Assembly (NCBI GenBank): GCA_965153455.1
Contig: OZ234495.1
Span: 14,814,875-14,878,874, forward strand
Source of the DNA: Sphagnum compactum
Lineage: Eukaryota; Bryophyta; Sphagnopsida; Sphagnales
Direction of reading: 5' to 3'
DNA length: 64,000 nucleotides
Positions 37,130 to 48,249 of this stretch are shown here, piece after piece; the first letter of the stretch is position 1; each line of letters starts with the position of its first letter. Made by a program: the position numbers and the translations under genes. A model generated the notes under the pieces. The model did not search any database, had not been told where the DNA came from, and was given only the letters and a program-made list of their open reading frames with translations.

Positions 37130-40100
37130 GGACGTAAAATTGTAAATAGTAAACAATAAACATAAGGTGGGCTCTATTTTTTTGATCCATTTCCTAACCT
37201 TATGTTAACTCAACATTGTACCACAATCGACCTTTTTGGGTTGATGACCTTTTACCCTTTTTTATTTTTTGGGTGTTTTTTTCCCAACCTTGACCATAAT
37301 ACCTTCCAACCTAGTTTCCCTAATTCCCTAGTTACCCTACTAACCTAACGACATTATTGACCTACATCTTGGCCCTACCTACTAACCTCTTACCTATCAT
37401 AATAGATTTTAATCATATTTGACCTCTTGATGTCAATAAATGGTATTACACATTTAATCAACTTTTGTGATTCACATGTAAGTATTGCATATTTAGGCAG
37501 TTATTGTTAAAAGTAAAATAGTTGAAGATCCAATTGCAAAATATAATACCCACATGTGAAAACAATGTCATTTCAAATACACCTCAATAATTATTACATA
37601 ATTTGTGACCAAAATGCAAGCATTTTTTTCTTTTGAATTCTTATTTCACATTGAATTTTATGTTTTTAAAGTGTTTTTAGTGCAATAATGCAACATTGTA
37701 ATATGTTTCAAACTCGTTTTTTTAAGAAAATTTCAACAAAGTATTAATGCAATGCTCACATTCAAAGCATGAAATGGTAATACAAATGTGAGGTTACAAT
37801 TGCAATAAGACAAAACTTCTATGAATTGATGCAAATATTACATCTATCAAAACTTTTTTAAAATGTTCAAAAAATTAAAAATCATGAACTAAATGCCATT
37901 GTTTATGCCAAAGAAACCCAAATAAAATATAAATGTTTTTTGTAACCTCAAAAGACCTTATTCTAAAATTACTTTCATTAGCCACCATGTCATGTGTTCA
38001 TTGATGAGTTTTTGTTGTTGTAACCACCTTAGTAGCATGTTGATGAGTGTAAAATTGATAGTGATATAATTGAAGTTGAATGGCATTGGTTACAAATTGA
38101 TTTTCATAGCTTATTCAAAATCTACATCAAACACATGATACACATAAACATAAGAAAAGAAACAATTTTTTTTTAACATTATAAAAACCAGAAATTTTTA
38201 GAAAAATAGGGCAAAAAAACTCAATTGATGTCAATAAATGGTTTCACAACCATAAATTCTTTCTTATTCTTTAAAAAAATAGAGAAAAAAGAATAAAAAG
38301 AATAAAAAGGATACAAAAACTTTTTTTTTTCTTAAATTAAAAAAGCAAGAAAGAAAGGAAAAAAAATCTTCAAGAAAAATGAAAAAAGAAAAAGAAAAAG
38401 AACTTCTTCTTCTAGAATTCAAAAAAAATAGAACAAACTAGAAAACAAGAAAAAAAAATTCTCCTTCTTTTTCTTACTTCTTTTTGCTTTTGCCCTTGTT
38501 TCAGGAACCAAAACGAAACAAAAGAAACAAGGAAAAGTTCAAAGGCATACATGACATGACATGCATAACTAAGTGACGATGCAATAGGCCTAATGATGTG
38601 ATGAAAAAGAAAAAATAACATAAAAAAAACAACAAGAAAAAGTTGTTGCAACAATAAAAGAGAAGAAAATGATGGTGGAAAAGAAAAACAACAAATAAAG
38701 AACAAAAAAAGGGGAGAAGAAGAAAAAAAAAACCCCCCATGACCTCCACATTTGGTTTGGTTTAGGTTAAATGATTTGGGTTCATCCCCAAACAGCCAAA
38801 ACAACTTTATTCACAATTAGTGACAACAACCTTCACAAGGTGGTTACTAAAACCTTTTCAAGTGCATGAAATGAAAATGAATAATAAGGCAAGGCAAAAA
38901 ATGAAATGTTGAAATGCCAATTTTCATAAGTGGAAGGAGATTTGAACTTACAATAGATCTTTAAATCAATTCCCATTCCCAAAAAAAAAAAAACACCAAG
39001 AAAAAAAAAAATTGTGATGAAAAAAATGAAATCATGAAAATAAGCAAAAAGATGAAATAATAGATTAAAGATTAACCTATTCCTATCACATGTTAATGAC
39101 AATTTTTTGATATTGGACATGTAACTTGATGTAATTAGTTTATTACTTAGGTAATTACCTAAAAGTTAAGTTTGTTAATTTATTTGGTGGTTGGGTTTTA
39201 TAATCTAATAATGGTTTGGTGAATCATCACCAATTAATCATAATTTCAATTAATGTGCATGATTCACACATGATAATTCATGAGAAAAATCTTTACCCAC
39301 ATGATAATTCATGAAAAAATTCTTTATTCACATGATAATTCATGAAGAATTTTTTTGCCCACATGATAATCCATTACGAAAATCTTTGCAAAATTAATGT
39401 GCATGACTCAAAATTAATAACTCGTTACAAAAATCATGTTACAGATTAATGTTCATGTTGAATCACATGAACTATGTGATGTGTAAAACTTTAGAAAATT
39501 TGTTGTTTAATTTCCTTTTGGTTAGTATATAAATGAATGTTTGGGATTTTTGGGAAACACCTTTACTTGATGAACACAAATTGTTATATGAATGCAAAGT
39601 TTTGTAAAATATAATTGTGAAAGGAATTGAAATTTTTTGTACAATTTGTAAGTTTGTGAAATTTATAATAGGAAAATGTATGACATAATAATTATACATA
39701 GATTTTTTTTTAAAAAATTATGCAAATAAGAACATAATTTTTCATAACTATCTAATAAACATACATAGTTTTGATCTTAAACTCGCTTGTGATCTATAGA
39801 CACATTTAGTGTAAATTACAAAAAAAATATTTTTATTACTTTGAAAAAGGATTCAATTCAAGGTTCAAGTTGCTTCAAATTTGTTCATAGGCTTTTGGTC
39901 TCAAAACCCTTGTCTAAAGTGGCCCTTAGAGTTAAATCCTCGTTAAATCAAAGGTAAAAATTAAAGATTTAATCTTGTGGCCACACTTATAATGTTAGGT
40001 AGCAATTAGTCTGATATGGATGCCTATATGGCAGGTGAAGAGAACTCAGAGGTACGAGTCAAGCCAAGTTAGCTACCAGCTAATCTATAAGAAAACTTAA

Positions 40101-40140
40101 ATTTTGGAGTAAAAGTTCCGTGTTAGCATACAAACTAAAA
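37130..40140. other. AT-rich gene desert
   Basis: About 3 kb of AT-rich sequence, including A-rich and AAG-rich low-complexity stretches (38280-38720, 38980-39020). No coding domain is recognised; the 31-base tandem array at 39269 is listed separately. Confidence 0.45.
39269..39390. repeat. 31-bp tandem repeat, four copies
   Basis: CATGATAATTCATG begins at 39269, 39300 and 39331 and, as CATGATAATCCATT, at 39362, each followed by an A-rich stretch and a CTTTACCCA-like end. The period is exactly 31 bases. Confidence 0.85.
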
Positions 40141-40145
40141 AACAA

Positions 40146-40460
40146 GCCTATAACTCAATGGTAATTCATTGGACCCTTGTCTTGCAACTTGGGCAACTTG
40201 CAAAATCTGGCTTCTACATTTGCAAACAAACATCATGTTGCTTGGAGTTTGTTTATCCAGAATTCCATTTTCCGAATTGGCCCAGCTCAGGGCAGGCCCG
40301 AATAGTGGGAAATTGTATTTTGTAATTTCCTCCCATAGTGGCGTGCCTTGATCATTACATTGGGTAATGCCATGCTGCCATAGCATTACCCTACACCACA
40401 AGGCCTTGGGTGAAGCACGACCCCCATTAGTACCATGGTGAAAATCCCCAAAGTCCATTT
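40146..40460 (+). mobile_element. Candidate tRNA-derived SINE with hairpin tail
   Basis: The head reads GCCTATAACTCAATGGTAAT, with TAACTCAATGG (40151-40161) matching a pol III A box in 10 of 11 positions. A poor B-box-like GGCTTCTACAT lies at 40209-40219. The 3' part holds a hairpin (GGGTAATGC at 40362-40370 pairing with GCATTACCC at 40383-40391) that recurs at 42280-42330. Length and layout fit a SINE remnant, but the A-B spacing is long and the B box is weak. Confidence 0.5.
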
Positions 40461-40469
40461 AAATTATTC

Positions 40470-42070
40470 GTAAATTTTAGGACTATCCCATACTTAAACT
40501 AAATCAGGGTCTCTGAGTTCAAATCTAACATTTATTATATTTTCCTTGATCTACTATGATATTGTCATATGAGTAATGAAATTATATAGAGTGTAAACTA
40601 TCATAATTATGATTTATTTTCAACATGTCAACTTCATATTTTCACAGAAAAATGTTTCACTATTTTGAGGACTATTTAATGATGAAACTGACCTTCAGGT
40701 AAGGTAAATACCTCAGTTTTTGAGGTAAAATAATCCTACAAATATAGTTACAACTAAATATCTTGATAAAATTTGGCATTTTGGGAATCAGTTTTTCTTT
40801 TGTGTAATTTAAGAATAGAAAAAATGGCATTTGCTAGTTTTAGTTTGGACTATGCATTGAAAAAGGATTTGCCACAACATCTTTTGATAAATTTTTGTAC
40901 CCTAATTATCTTTGGTTAAACGAGAAGACAAGTAGAGGATTGTGATTTTTGTTTCTAATTGAGTGGTTTGGATCAGATGAATCCTTAAGTTAAGATCAAT
41001 CTTGGTTTCATAGGAATTGTCATTCATCAAATGGCACTAGGGTTGCTTACTAGAGATTTTGGACATGGATAGAATTTTGGAGCAATTGTAATCTTTGTTT
41101 GTTTCTTTTTTCTTTCTTCTTTTTAAAAAATTATTTTATTTATTATTTTATTTATTTTTTAATTTATTTTTTTAATGTTGTGGCGAATTTTGGCACTGTG
41201 GCGACAAGAAAAAACACTCAGTGCAAATTGTACAAAGGCTTTTTTTGGAGAAAAACTGCAAAAGTCGCCATATTTTGAGCAAAAAAGAAGTCACATGTCG
41301 CCATATGTAGACATATTCCTACTGGTCACCAGAAATAGGCAGGAATCTTTTTAAAAATCTGCTTTACTGCCTGACCTGTAGCCAAACGTGGCTCATTCCT
41401 CTTGTGGATGATCACCAGTCCACCTACTTGCAAGCAAACAAAAAAAAAGCCCTGATTGTAAGAAGAGATGGTTTTAATTTGCAATGGTGTCCAAAATTAT
41501 GTCCAGAATGGATCTAAAAAAATTGTTGGGTCATTAATTTTTATTGCAACATAATTTGGACGCTGTAGAATAAATCCAACATTTACCCATCCTGCAATTT
41601 GGGAGGCATGTTTGTACTGTGGAATTGGGCCAGGTAGGTACCACGCAAGAATCTGATGAAAATATGTGAGAATATATCATTTGTTTGAAATTGAATCCTC
41701 AAAACTAATTAGTTATTCAACAAACATGTGTTGGAAGTGGCCAAGGTACTGCAGTATTCCACAAAGTATTAGCCAAATAGGTCTACTTTCTTTCCTTTTC
41801 AAGTGCACATTATTTGTGCAACCTTTGGGTTTTCCTCTTCCTTTTTTACTCCAGAAAGGTCTGTAAATTGCCAATTTGATAGGTTTCCAGCCACTCTCAT
41901 AATTGCAGAATCAGCTGCCAGAGTCAATCCAGTCCTTTCCTACCTGCATGCTCTAGTTTAGACCTACCTGCAGACCTTTGCTACAGGATAGCCCCTGGGG
42001 TGCACATTTCTGACTAGGAATTCTTCACTAGGCTCAGCCTTACCCTGGTGAGCTACTAGGAGGGAGAGTC
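40470..42070. other. AT-rich intergenic stretch
   Basis: No gene is recognised. A palindromic AGCCAAACGTGGCT motif lies at 41380-41393, and a short segment near 41675-41733 resembles 30450-30523 (ATTCAACAAACATGTG against ATTCAATAAACATGTG). Confidence 0.4.
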
Positions 42071-42274
42071 CACCCCCTAAGGCCATGCTCTCTACATACA
42101 AAAGAGTCATAATGACCTTGCAGGTGAGAATTCTGTTTTGTGAATTGGCATTGTGTACGACAAGCGGGTTTTGTGTTGCAAATCACCCCAGCTCCAGGGT
42201 GAGCATTCTGTTTTGTGAAACATCTCTGTGGGACAAACCCATACTAAACACAATTTCTCACTGTACTGGCAGGC

Positions 42275-42332
42275 CTGCCTTAATCATTACACCATGTAAT
42301 GCCCTGCTGCCAGGGCATTACCCTACACTTGT
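42275..42332 (+). repeat. Second copy of the SINE-tail hairpin
   Basis: CCTTAATCATTAC, GTAATGCCCTG, CTGC, CAGGGCATTAC and CCTACAC match 40347-40396. The stem is a perfect 11 base pairs (42296-42306 with 42311-42321) closed by a four-base CTGC loop. Confidence 0.75.
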
Positions 42333-42973
42333 TTCCTCAAAAATTGCAAAGGATGAAGAAGGCAGAAAGGATCCTTTCTTGAAACAGCAACTGCACCCAA
42401 CTTGCAGGCACATTTTACTCTGCAGGAATGCACCTGGACACAGACAAATGTTTTTTCATTCATATGAAATCTCCTCAGAGAATCTGTCAACAACACAAAT
42501 GCTTTTGTCTTCTGATGAAAATCTCCACCTGCAAGGGGCATGCTTGCCATTAGGGTAAACTCTACACCCAATTCATTGCAATAAATGGGAGGCATTACTG
42601 CATCATGACTCGTAAGAGGTGACTTGTTGTCAACAAACACAGAACTTGAAATTACTGTTGCATTGCCTGTCAAAAAGCAGAAATTTCAAAAAAGAGAAAA
42701 TTTGTACCATGAAAAAGAAGAACATGTAACAGCAGGCTTCTTCCAATGCACTGCAGCAGACAGAAGAATCCTTTGATCAGGCATTTTGGTTGGTACTACC
42801 ACCACATCCACCACCACCTACAAGCAAGATTGAGATGGAACAATTGTGAGAAGTACATTGTCAACAAGCACTTTCAATCTGTGGGGGACATACTTGTTGC
42901 ATGGCTGCTGATGTGTGGCACTGGTCCTCTAAACTTCAGAAATGGATCCAGGGTTCGTACTTTTCTCTCTCTC

Positions 42974-42986
42974 ACACACACAGCCC

Positions 42987-43017
<31 letters not shown>

Positions 43018-43018
43018 G
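42974..43018. repeat. (CA)n microsatellite
   Basis: CACACA-rich run with two short interruptions, just upstream of the NUP35-like first exon. Confidence 0.9.
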
Positions 43019-43445
43019 ACCCTGGCCAACTGCAACTATTCTGGTATTCCACTAGCTGCTTTTTGTTGTTAGAATGGAGCATCAGTTCCTGCTTGACGAG
43101 ATGGCTGTGTGGTAACCAGCAGATCAAGAGATTACACTCACAAGACGTGGGATCCCAATCCTAACCAGCAGCAGAACCGGAGATGGGAGCCAAACCCTAA
43201 GTAGCAGCCGTAGAAGAGGAGAAGTGCCGGAGTCGCCGGAGTGTTTTGGACACGAGGATGTAGAGACCAGAACAAGTAGTGTTGCCACTACTCCTTGCAA
43301 GTCAAGGAGGAGAAAAGATTGGCCATCACAGGAGTCCGAGTTATGGCATTTATCATCACTCGCGCCCGACGTGTGGCCGCGATGGTCTAAGTCAAAACAT
43401 TACAACCCTCTCAATGTTTGTCGTAAGCTGAAGGCTTGGAATCGC

Positions 43446-46400
43446 ATGGCTTCTACTGCTGCAGCCGAGAAAGAAGTAAGCAATCGAGAAAGAAGACCGC
43501 GTCCCAGTACCCATCAAATGGCTTCTTCCCTCGCATCCAGAAGCAACGACCTCGGACATATAGACTACAGCATTCCCACATCAGTCAATATGATGTACGC
43601 TTCTTCCCCAACCACCACATCGGCAAGTGTCTCCTCTTCCACCACATCCTCCCGAGGAAACTGCGCAAGCACCTCCGGTAATAGGCATTCCGAATCCAAA
43701 CGCCAAGAAACCTGTAACTCTAAAATGCATTCTGCTTGCAAACCCCAAGAAAGCTGCAACCCTAAAACGCATCCCGCTTCCATACGCCAAGAAAGCTGTA
43801 AACCTAGAAGGCGTTCATCGCTGCCCGCATGTGACAGGAGGTCTAAAGAGGCAAGAGGAGGAAGGGAAGACAAGAAGAAGGTGGGTACTTGCTCTAGAAG
43901 CTCAAAAACATCAGGAGGCAAATTTTGCTCCCTTGTCTCCAAATGTTTGAATTCACATCAGGTGCAGAAGAGTGGAGCAGCAGATGATCAAGGTCAGCTT
44001 CAGCTGCTTCCTCACTCTTCTGATGTTTCTTACGTAGTCGCGAAGCATTTGCAATCGGATCCGGCGCAGCATCGAGCAGACAGCCGCTGTCTCGTACAAG
44101 ATGTGCGATGCTCTTCTCCTCATGATGTCTGTTGGTGTTCTCTTCCTGCTCACGTTGCTGCGACCAACGTTGAGAATTGGGTGACTGTTTTCGGGTAAGT
44201 CTGTTTGTCCAGGCCCTCTTTCAGATTATATATAGTTTAGTAGCAGTGCGTAAAGTTCTCCCTGGATTTTTCCTTTGCATTTTCAGCTCCCTTACCTGCC
44301 TGAAGAAATCTGTTTTCAGCAAGCGTGATCTTCCGCGGTGGAAGGTACCGGCCAGGCTGTACTGGGATCTTCTCACCCGCTGAAGGTACCAGCCAGCCTG
44401 TCACTATTTCTAAAAAGTGAAAAAAATCCCAGCTCTGGTTGACATAGGAAAAGGACCGGAGCACAGGCCCTTCGGTGATTTTTGACCTGTTCCCTCGGCC
44501 TACCGGCCCCGGGCACAGATCTCAAATCACAGAAGGGCCTGTACTCAGGGCCTTCTCCTATACTTTTCATTTTTCGAATTTGTGAGGTAGATGGGTTGCC
44601 GATCATCCACAAGAGGATTTAGCCAAGTTTGGTTCCAGGTTAGAGTGGAAAGTAGGGTTTAATTTATTTTTTAAAAGACAAAAAAAAAGACAAAGTGCAC
44701 AAGGAATGTGCTTGAACCTTGTCTGTAAATAATAGCTATTACACATTGAAGATGACTAAGAAAACAAGGGGTGTGTCACACTGTGGCCTTGCCATTTACA
44801 TTTAAAAAGCATCTTAAGGCAAAAGAAAAATTGTGGAAACTGAAATATTTCACCATGCAAAGAAAGAATCTACAAAAAATTCTCTAAAAGAAACAAAAAT
44901 CCTTCAAGATATTATAACTATGTAACTAATCTCAAGTTTCAACACAAACCAAAATATCATCTTTCAAAAATCCTCATATAAAAATAGACCTATAGGTACC
45001 TAGGGGCCTATAAAAATCCCTTAAGCTACTATACTCTATAATGAATCTAAACACAATATCGTTGCCTTGGTAGGCAAGGCCAACAAAATTAGACCACCGA
45101 ATCCAACAATCCCATATTGACTTGAAAAAATAAATTCAAGCTTACACACAACTCCATTATGGTGAACATTGAAAATAATGATCCTTTTCTACCATTTTCA
45201 TTCAGCTTTTGAAATTCTCACGAACCTACCAAACCCTATTACACATTTAATTATCAGTTCACTCAACATAACTAAGAAAACAAAAATTCAGATCACCAAA
45301 TCTAACAATTTTATTCAATATATAACATTTTCTCTGCACACTTTATACACAAGCCTATTCAACACCCTCTGTATTTCAGTACAATACTATTGTAACCCTT
45401 GTCTTCATAGAGGGCAAGGTTTAAAAGTTTAGGAATCGAGCGCTATGTTTTGATGACATGGTAAAACCTATGGTATAAATATGGCAATTTCAAATTGTTT
45501 TTCCTTCATAATGTGACGACTTTTTTGTATCATTTTTTTTGCAAAAAAAAAAACCTTTGTACCTGTTGCACACAAGCTTTTTTTGGGTCATCTGGATGCA
45601 AAAATTCACCAAAACAGAAACACTGCATTAGTACCTTGGTAGCTTTGGCAACATTGACATTAATTATAATTATTTTCAGAAAAATTGATTTTTTTTTGGA
45701 ATAAAAATATTTTTCAAAGAATAAATATTTTTTTGGAAAGAAAATAAAGTATCTTTCACAATATTCTGGTGTATTCTATTTTTCCAACTTGGAATTTTTC
45801 AAAACAAAAAAATGGTTTTTTCATTGAATATGTTGCATCTGATTTGGGGTATGGGAGTTGTGCACAGGATCGGGTGTTGGCACCCATTATTACATTTTTC
45901 TCTTCCTTTTTTTTCAAAAGTCGGGGTGTGCATGATGATGGAATGCAGATTTGGAGCTGAGAGATTGAAATTGGTGATGGAAGAGTTTGGAAAATGTGGA
46001 CAAATTACCAACTACATAAATGGACCAAAGGGTGCCAACTATATCCACATTGAATTTCAGGTTCAGTAACTAAAACTCAGGCTACTTTCCAACAACTTTA
46101 GGGATGACTCCTCTCCTTGACCTATCCTTGTAATTCACTCGGAATGATAATTCTTAGTGTCAACCAAACATTGTTTACAGGATGGAATTACCTCTGAAAA
46201 GTCAGGAGGGAATTTTGTTTTTCAGCAAGATTTTCCAATTTTGAGTTGGAGCTTTGATTTTTGAGTGAGATTTCTATTGTGCAAGCACCTCAATATTTTT
46301 TTATGCCAGGCAAAGCCCATGGATCCAGGCTTTATCAAAAGCTAGAATGCATTTGGTAGTCACTAAATGATTTTGCATCACTTGGGTGTCTAGAATGCAT

Positions 46401-48243
46401 GAGAGCCATGAAGCAAAGTTCTCATTCGCCTTTCTTGATGTGTACAAAACAGAACCCAAGAGAGGCACAAAATGCCATATTGAAAAATGGCATGCGACTT
46501 AATGGCGTATTGGTATTGGTGGCGAAGAAGCTTTTTGATCCAAGGGAGCATCAACAATTGGAGAGTGTTTCTAGATCTCAATCATCAATATCAAGGACAA
46601 GTTTCCTGAAATTGAAAGCAAATGTTAGCCAACCAACAACCAATGCGATACAACAACAAAGCAACAACACCCAACCAAAAGCCAACAATACCTCCGCCAG
46701 ATCAAGGCCCACAAATTTCGTTGATTTTGTCCATGGTAATACCCTCAAATGACTTCTAGAGTACATATTTCTTGCTCCCCAAACCTAGTCATATGTAATG
46801 GTGGATTTGGCTTTCATATAACATTCTATAGTCTACATATGTATATCTATAGCATGGAAGTTTCTTTGATTGAAAGAGGTCATCATTTAGAATGTTCAAG
46901 TAAAGAGGTCCTCAAGTCTTTTTATGGATATTGGTGTAAACATCTATACCCTAGAGAGGGGTGAAGCCAAGTTTTAGAAAAAAATTAATGGAGCTAGTGG
47001 CTTCCTCCTATTTCTATACCTAGTGACACTTGTGACACTTAAAAAGAAATTTGTGATGACGTGTGTAGCATTGTGACACATCTCATGTACTTTGTTTTCC
47101 ACAAAAATTTCTTGGTTCTTGTAAGGGAAAGGTTTTTTTTTGGGTGGTTAATTGGGATCTAACAATCTCAATTCCCAACACCATGGCCCATTAGAATTGA
47201 ATGCATAAAATGATAAACAAAAGAAATTCATGAGGTAGGATGAATAAAAGGTTAGAACAATGAAGTCAATATGGAACATTTCTAAGCACTATGTTAGTTT
47301 TCATTTGGATTTATTCATGAGGTAGGATGAATAAAAGGTTAGAAGAATGAAATCAATATGGAACATTTCTAAGCACATTATTAGTTTTCATCTGGATTTA
47401 TTTTCATAGTTCATTTTGAGCTTGGGTATATGAAAGGGGAAATCATATTTTACTTGTAGTTGAATTGGCCACAAATATATAATGTTACTCCTATTTGCAT
47501 TAGAATTTCAAAATGCATGACAAATTTTTAAATGTTTTAATTTTTTATTAAAAAATGATGCTTTGTATCAATATTATTGTATTTTCTTGTTTGAGGAGTG
47601 TAAGTTGCCACTACTTATGTTAATTTTGTTTAATCTTTGTTAAATTAGAGTAGGCAGTAGAGAACACACCATATTTTTGAATAAATAACTTAATATAATC
47701 ATTTGCAACCTATTTTCTCAAATTTTATGAAAAGATTGATGTTATGGTAGGCTGTACATATGTAGCTCATGTTCAAGTTGATCCAACGTATGTTATTGAA
47801 TGTGTCATGTAATTTGAATAATGAACATGGTTTGTAATAGGTGAGTATTTGCCATCATGTGCTCATGTTTTCTGAAATTATTGCTTGCAGATTCTCAAAG
47901 GGATCAACACGTATCAACATCAACTAACTTTTGTACACCTAAACTCGAGTTGATACATAAGGAGGTTTTTGAGTGTAATTGTCCAAATGAGTTTATCACC
48001 CCGATGTCGTGTGAATGCACCTCACCAAAACGGATCTACTTTGACTGTTCACAAATAGGAAAAAAAGAAAACAAACAAAGAAAACTATGTGTTTCAGACT
48101 ATGGCAAGGTTATTGTGCCAATGCCTAGGCAACCTCAACCTAGTTGCATTGGACTTAGACCAAGCTACCAAAGGAAAGAATTTGAGACAATTGAAGATTT
48201 GAGATCATTGAGGGACAAGATTAAAAGCCTTCATGTCATGTAA
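43446..48243 (+). CDS. NUP35: NUP35/Nup53-like nucleoporin with MPPN (RRM-like) domain; N terminus uncertain
   Basis: Four exons join in frame: (43116 or later)-44194, 45949-46060, 46453-46735 and 47891-48243. From the first in-frame ATG at 43446 this gives 498 residues. The MPPN fold is split over three exons: ENWVTVFG | FGAERLKLVMEEFGKCGQI, GPKGANYIHIEFQ | NPREAQNAILKNGMRLNGVLVLVAKK. It matches NUP35 of plants and Nup53/35 of animals (WVTVFGF, EFxxCG, NWIHIxY, AxxALxKNGxxxNGVLxxGV). NUP35 sits in the inner ring of the nuclear pore and binds NUP93, NUP155 and NDC1. Exon 1 is Ser/Arg-rich, holds three 14-residue repeats and is unlike known NUP35 N termini; its frame is open from 43116, so an upstream exon with the true start is possible. 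The donor GTTCAG after 46060 is weak. The last exon (117 codons, Cys-rich) replaces the usual amphipathic C-terminal helix; it is joined on phase alone and is the least certain part. Confidence 0.72.
43685..43810 (+). repeat. 42-bp minisatellite, three copies, in NUP35-like exon 1
   Basis: GCATTC/GCATTC/GCATCC starts occur at 43685, 43727 and 43769, each unit containing CCAAGAAA(C/G)CTG. The unit is a multiple of three and encodes 14-residue repeats of the type H-S/P-x-S/C-x-x-Q-E-S/T-C-N/K in the called frame. Confidence 0.85.
44255..44380 (+). repeat. Dispersed repeat in NUP35-like intron 1, paired with 32331-32450
   Basis: CCCTGGATTTTTCCTTTG, ATTTTCAGCTCCCTTACCTG, GCCAGGCTGTACTGGGATCTTCT follow the order of the copy at 32331-32450. 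It lies between the exon 1 donor and the foldback element at 44444. Confidence 0.7.
44444..44561. mobile_element. Foldback MITE-like element (118 bp) in NUP35-like intron 1
   Basis: The 30-base arms at 44444-44473 and 44532-44561 are inverted repeats with 26 of 30 matches (ATAGGAAAAGG...ACAGGCCCTTC against GAAGGGCCTGT...CCTAT). The 58-base centre is GC-rich. One arm end recurs at the end of the repeat at 32331-32450. Target duplication is not clear. Confidence 0.7.
47226..47401. repeat. 87-bp tandem duplication in NUP35-like intron 3
   Basis: ATTCATGAGGTAGGATGAAT begins at 47226 and again at 47313. The two units are over 90% alike (one has AGAACAATGAAGTC, the other AGAAGAATGAAATC), so the duplication is fairly recent. 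Confidence 0.9.
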
Positions 48244-48249
48244 CATTTT

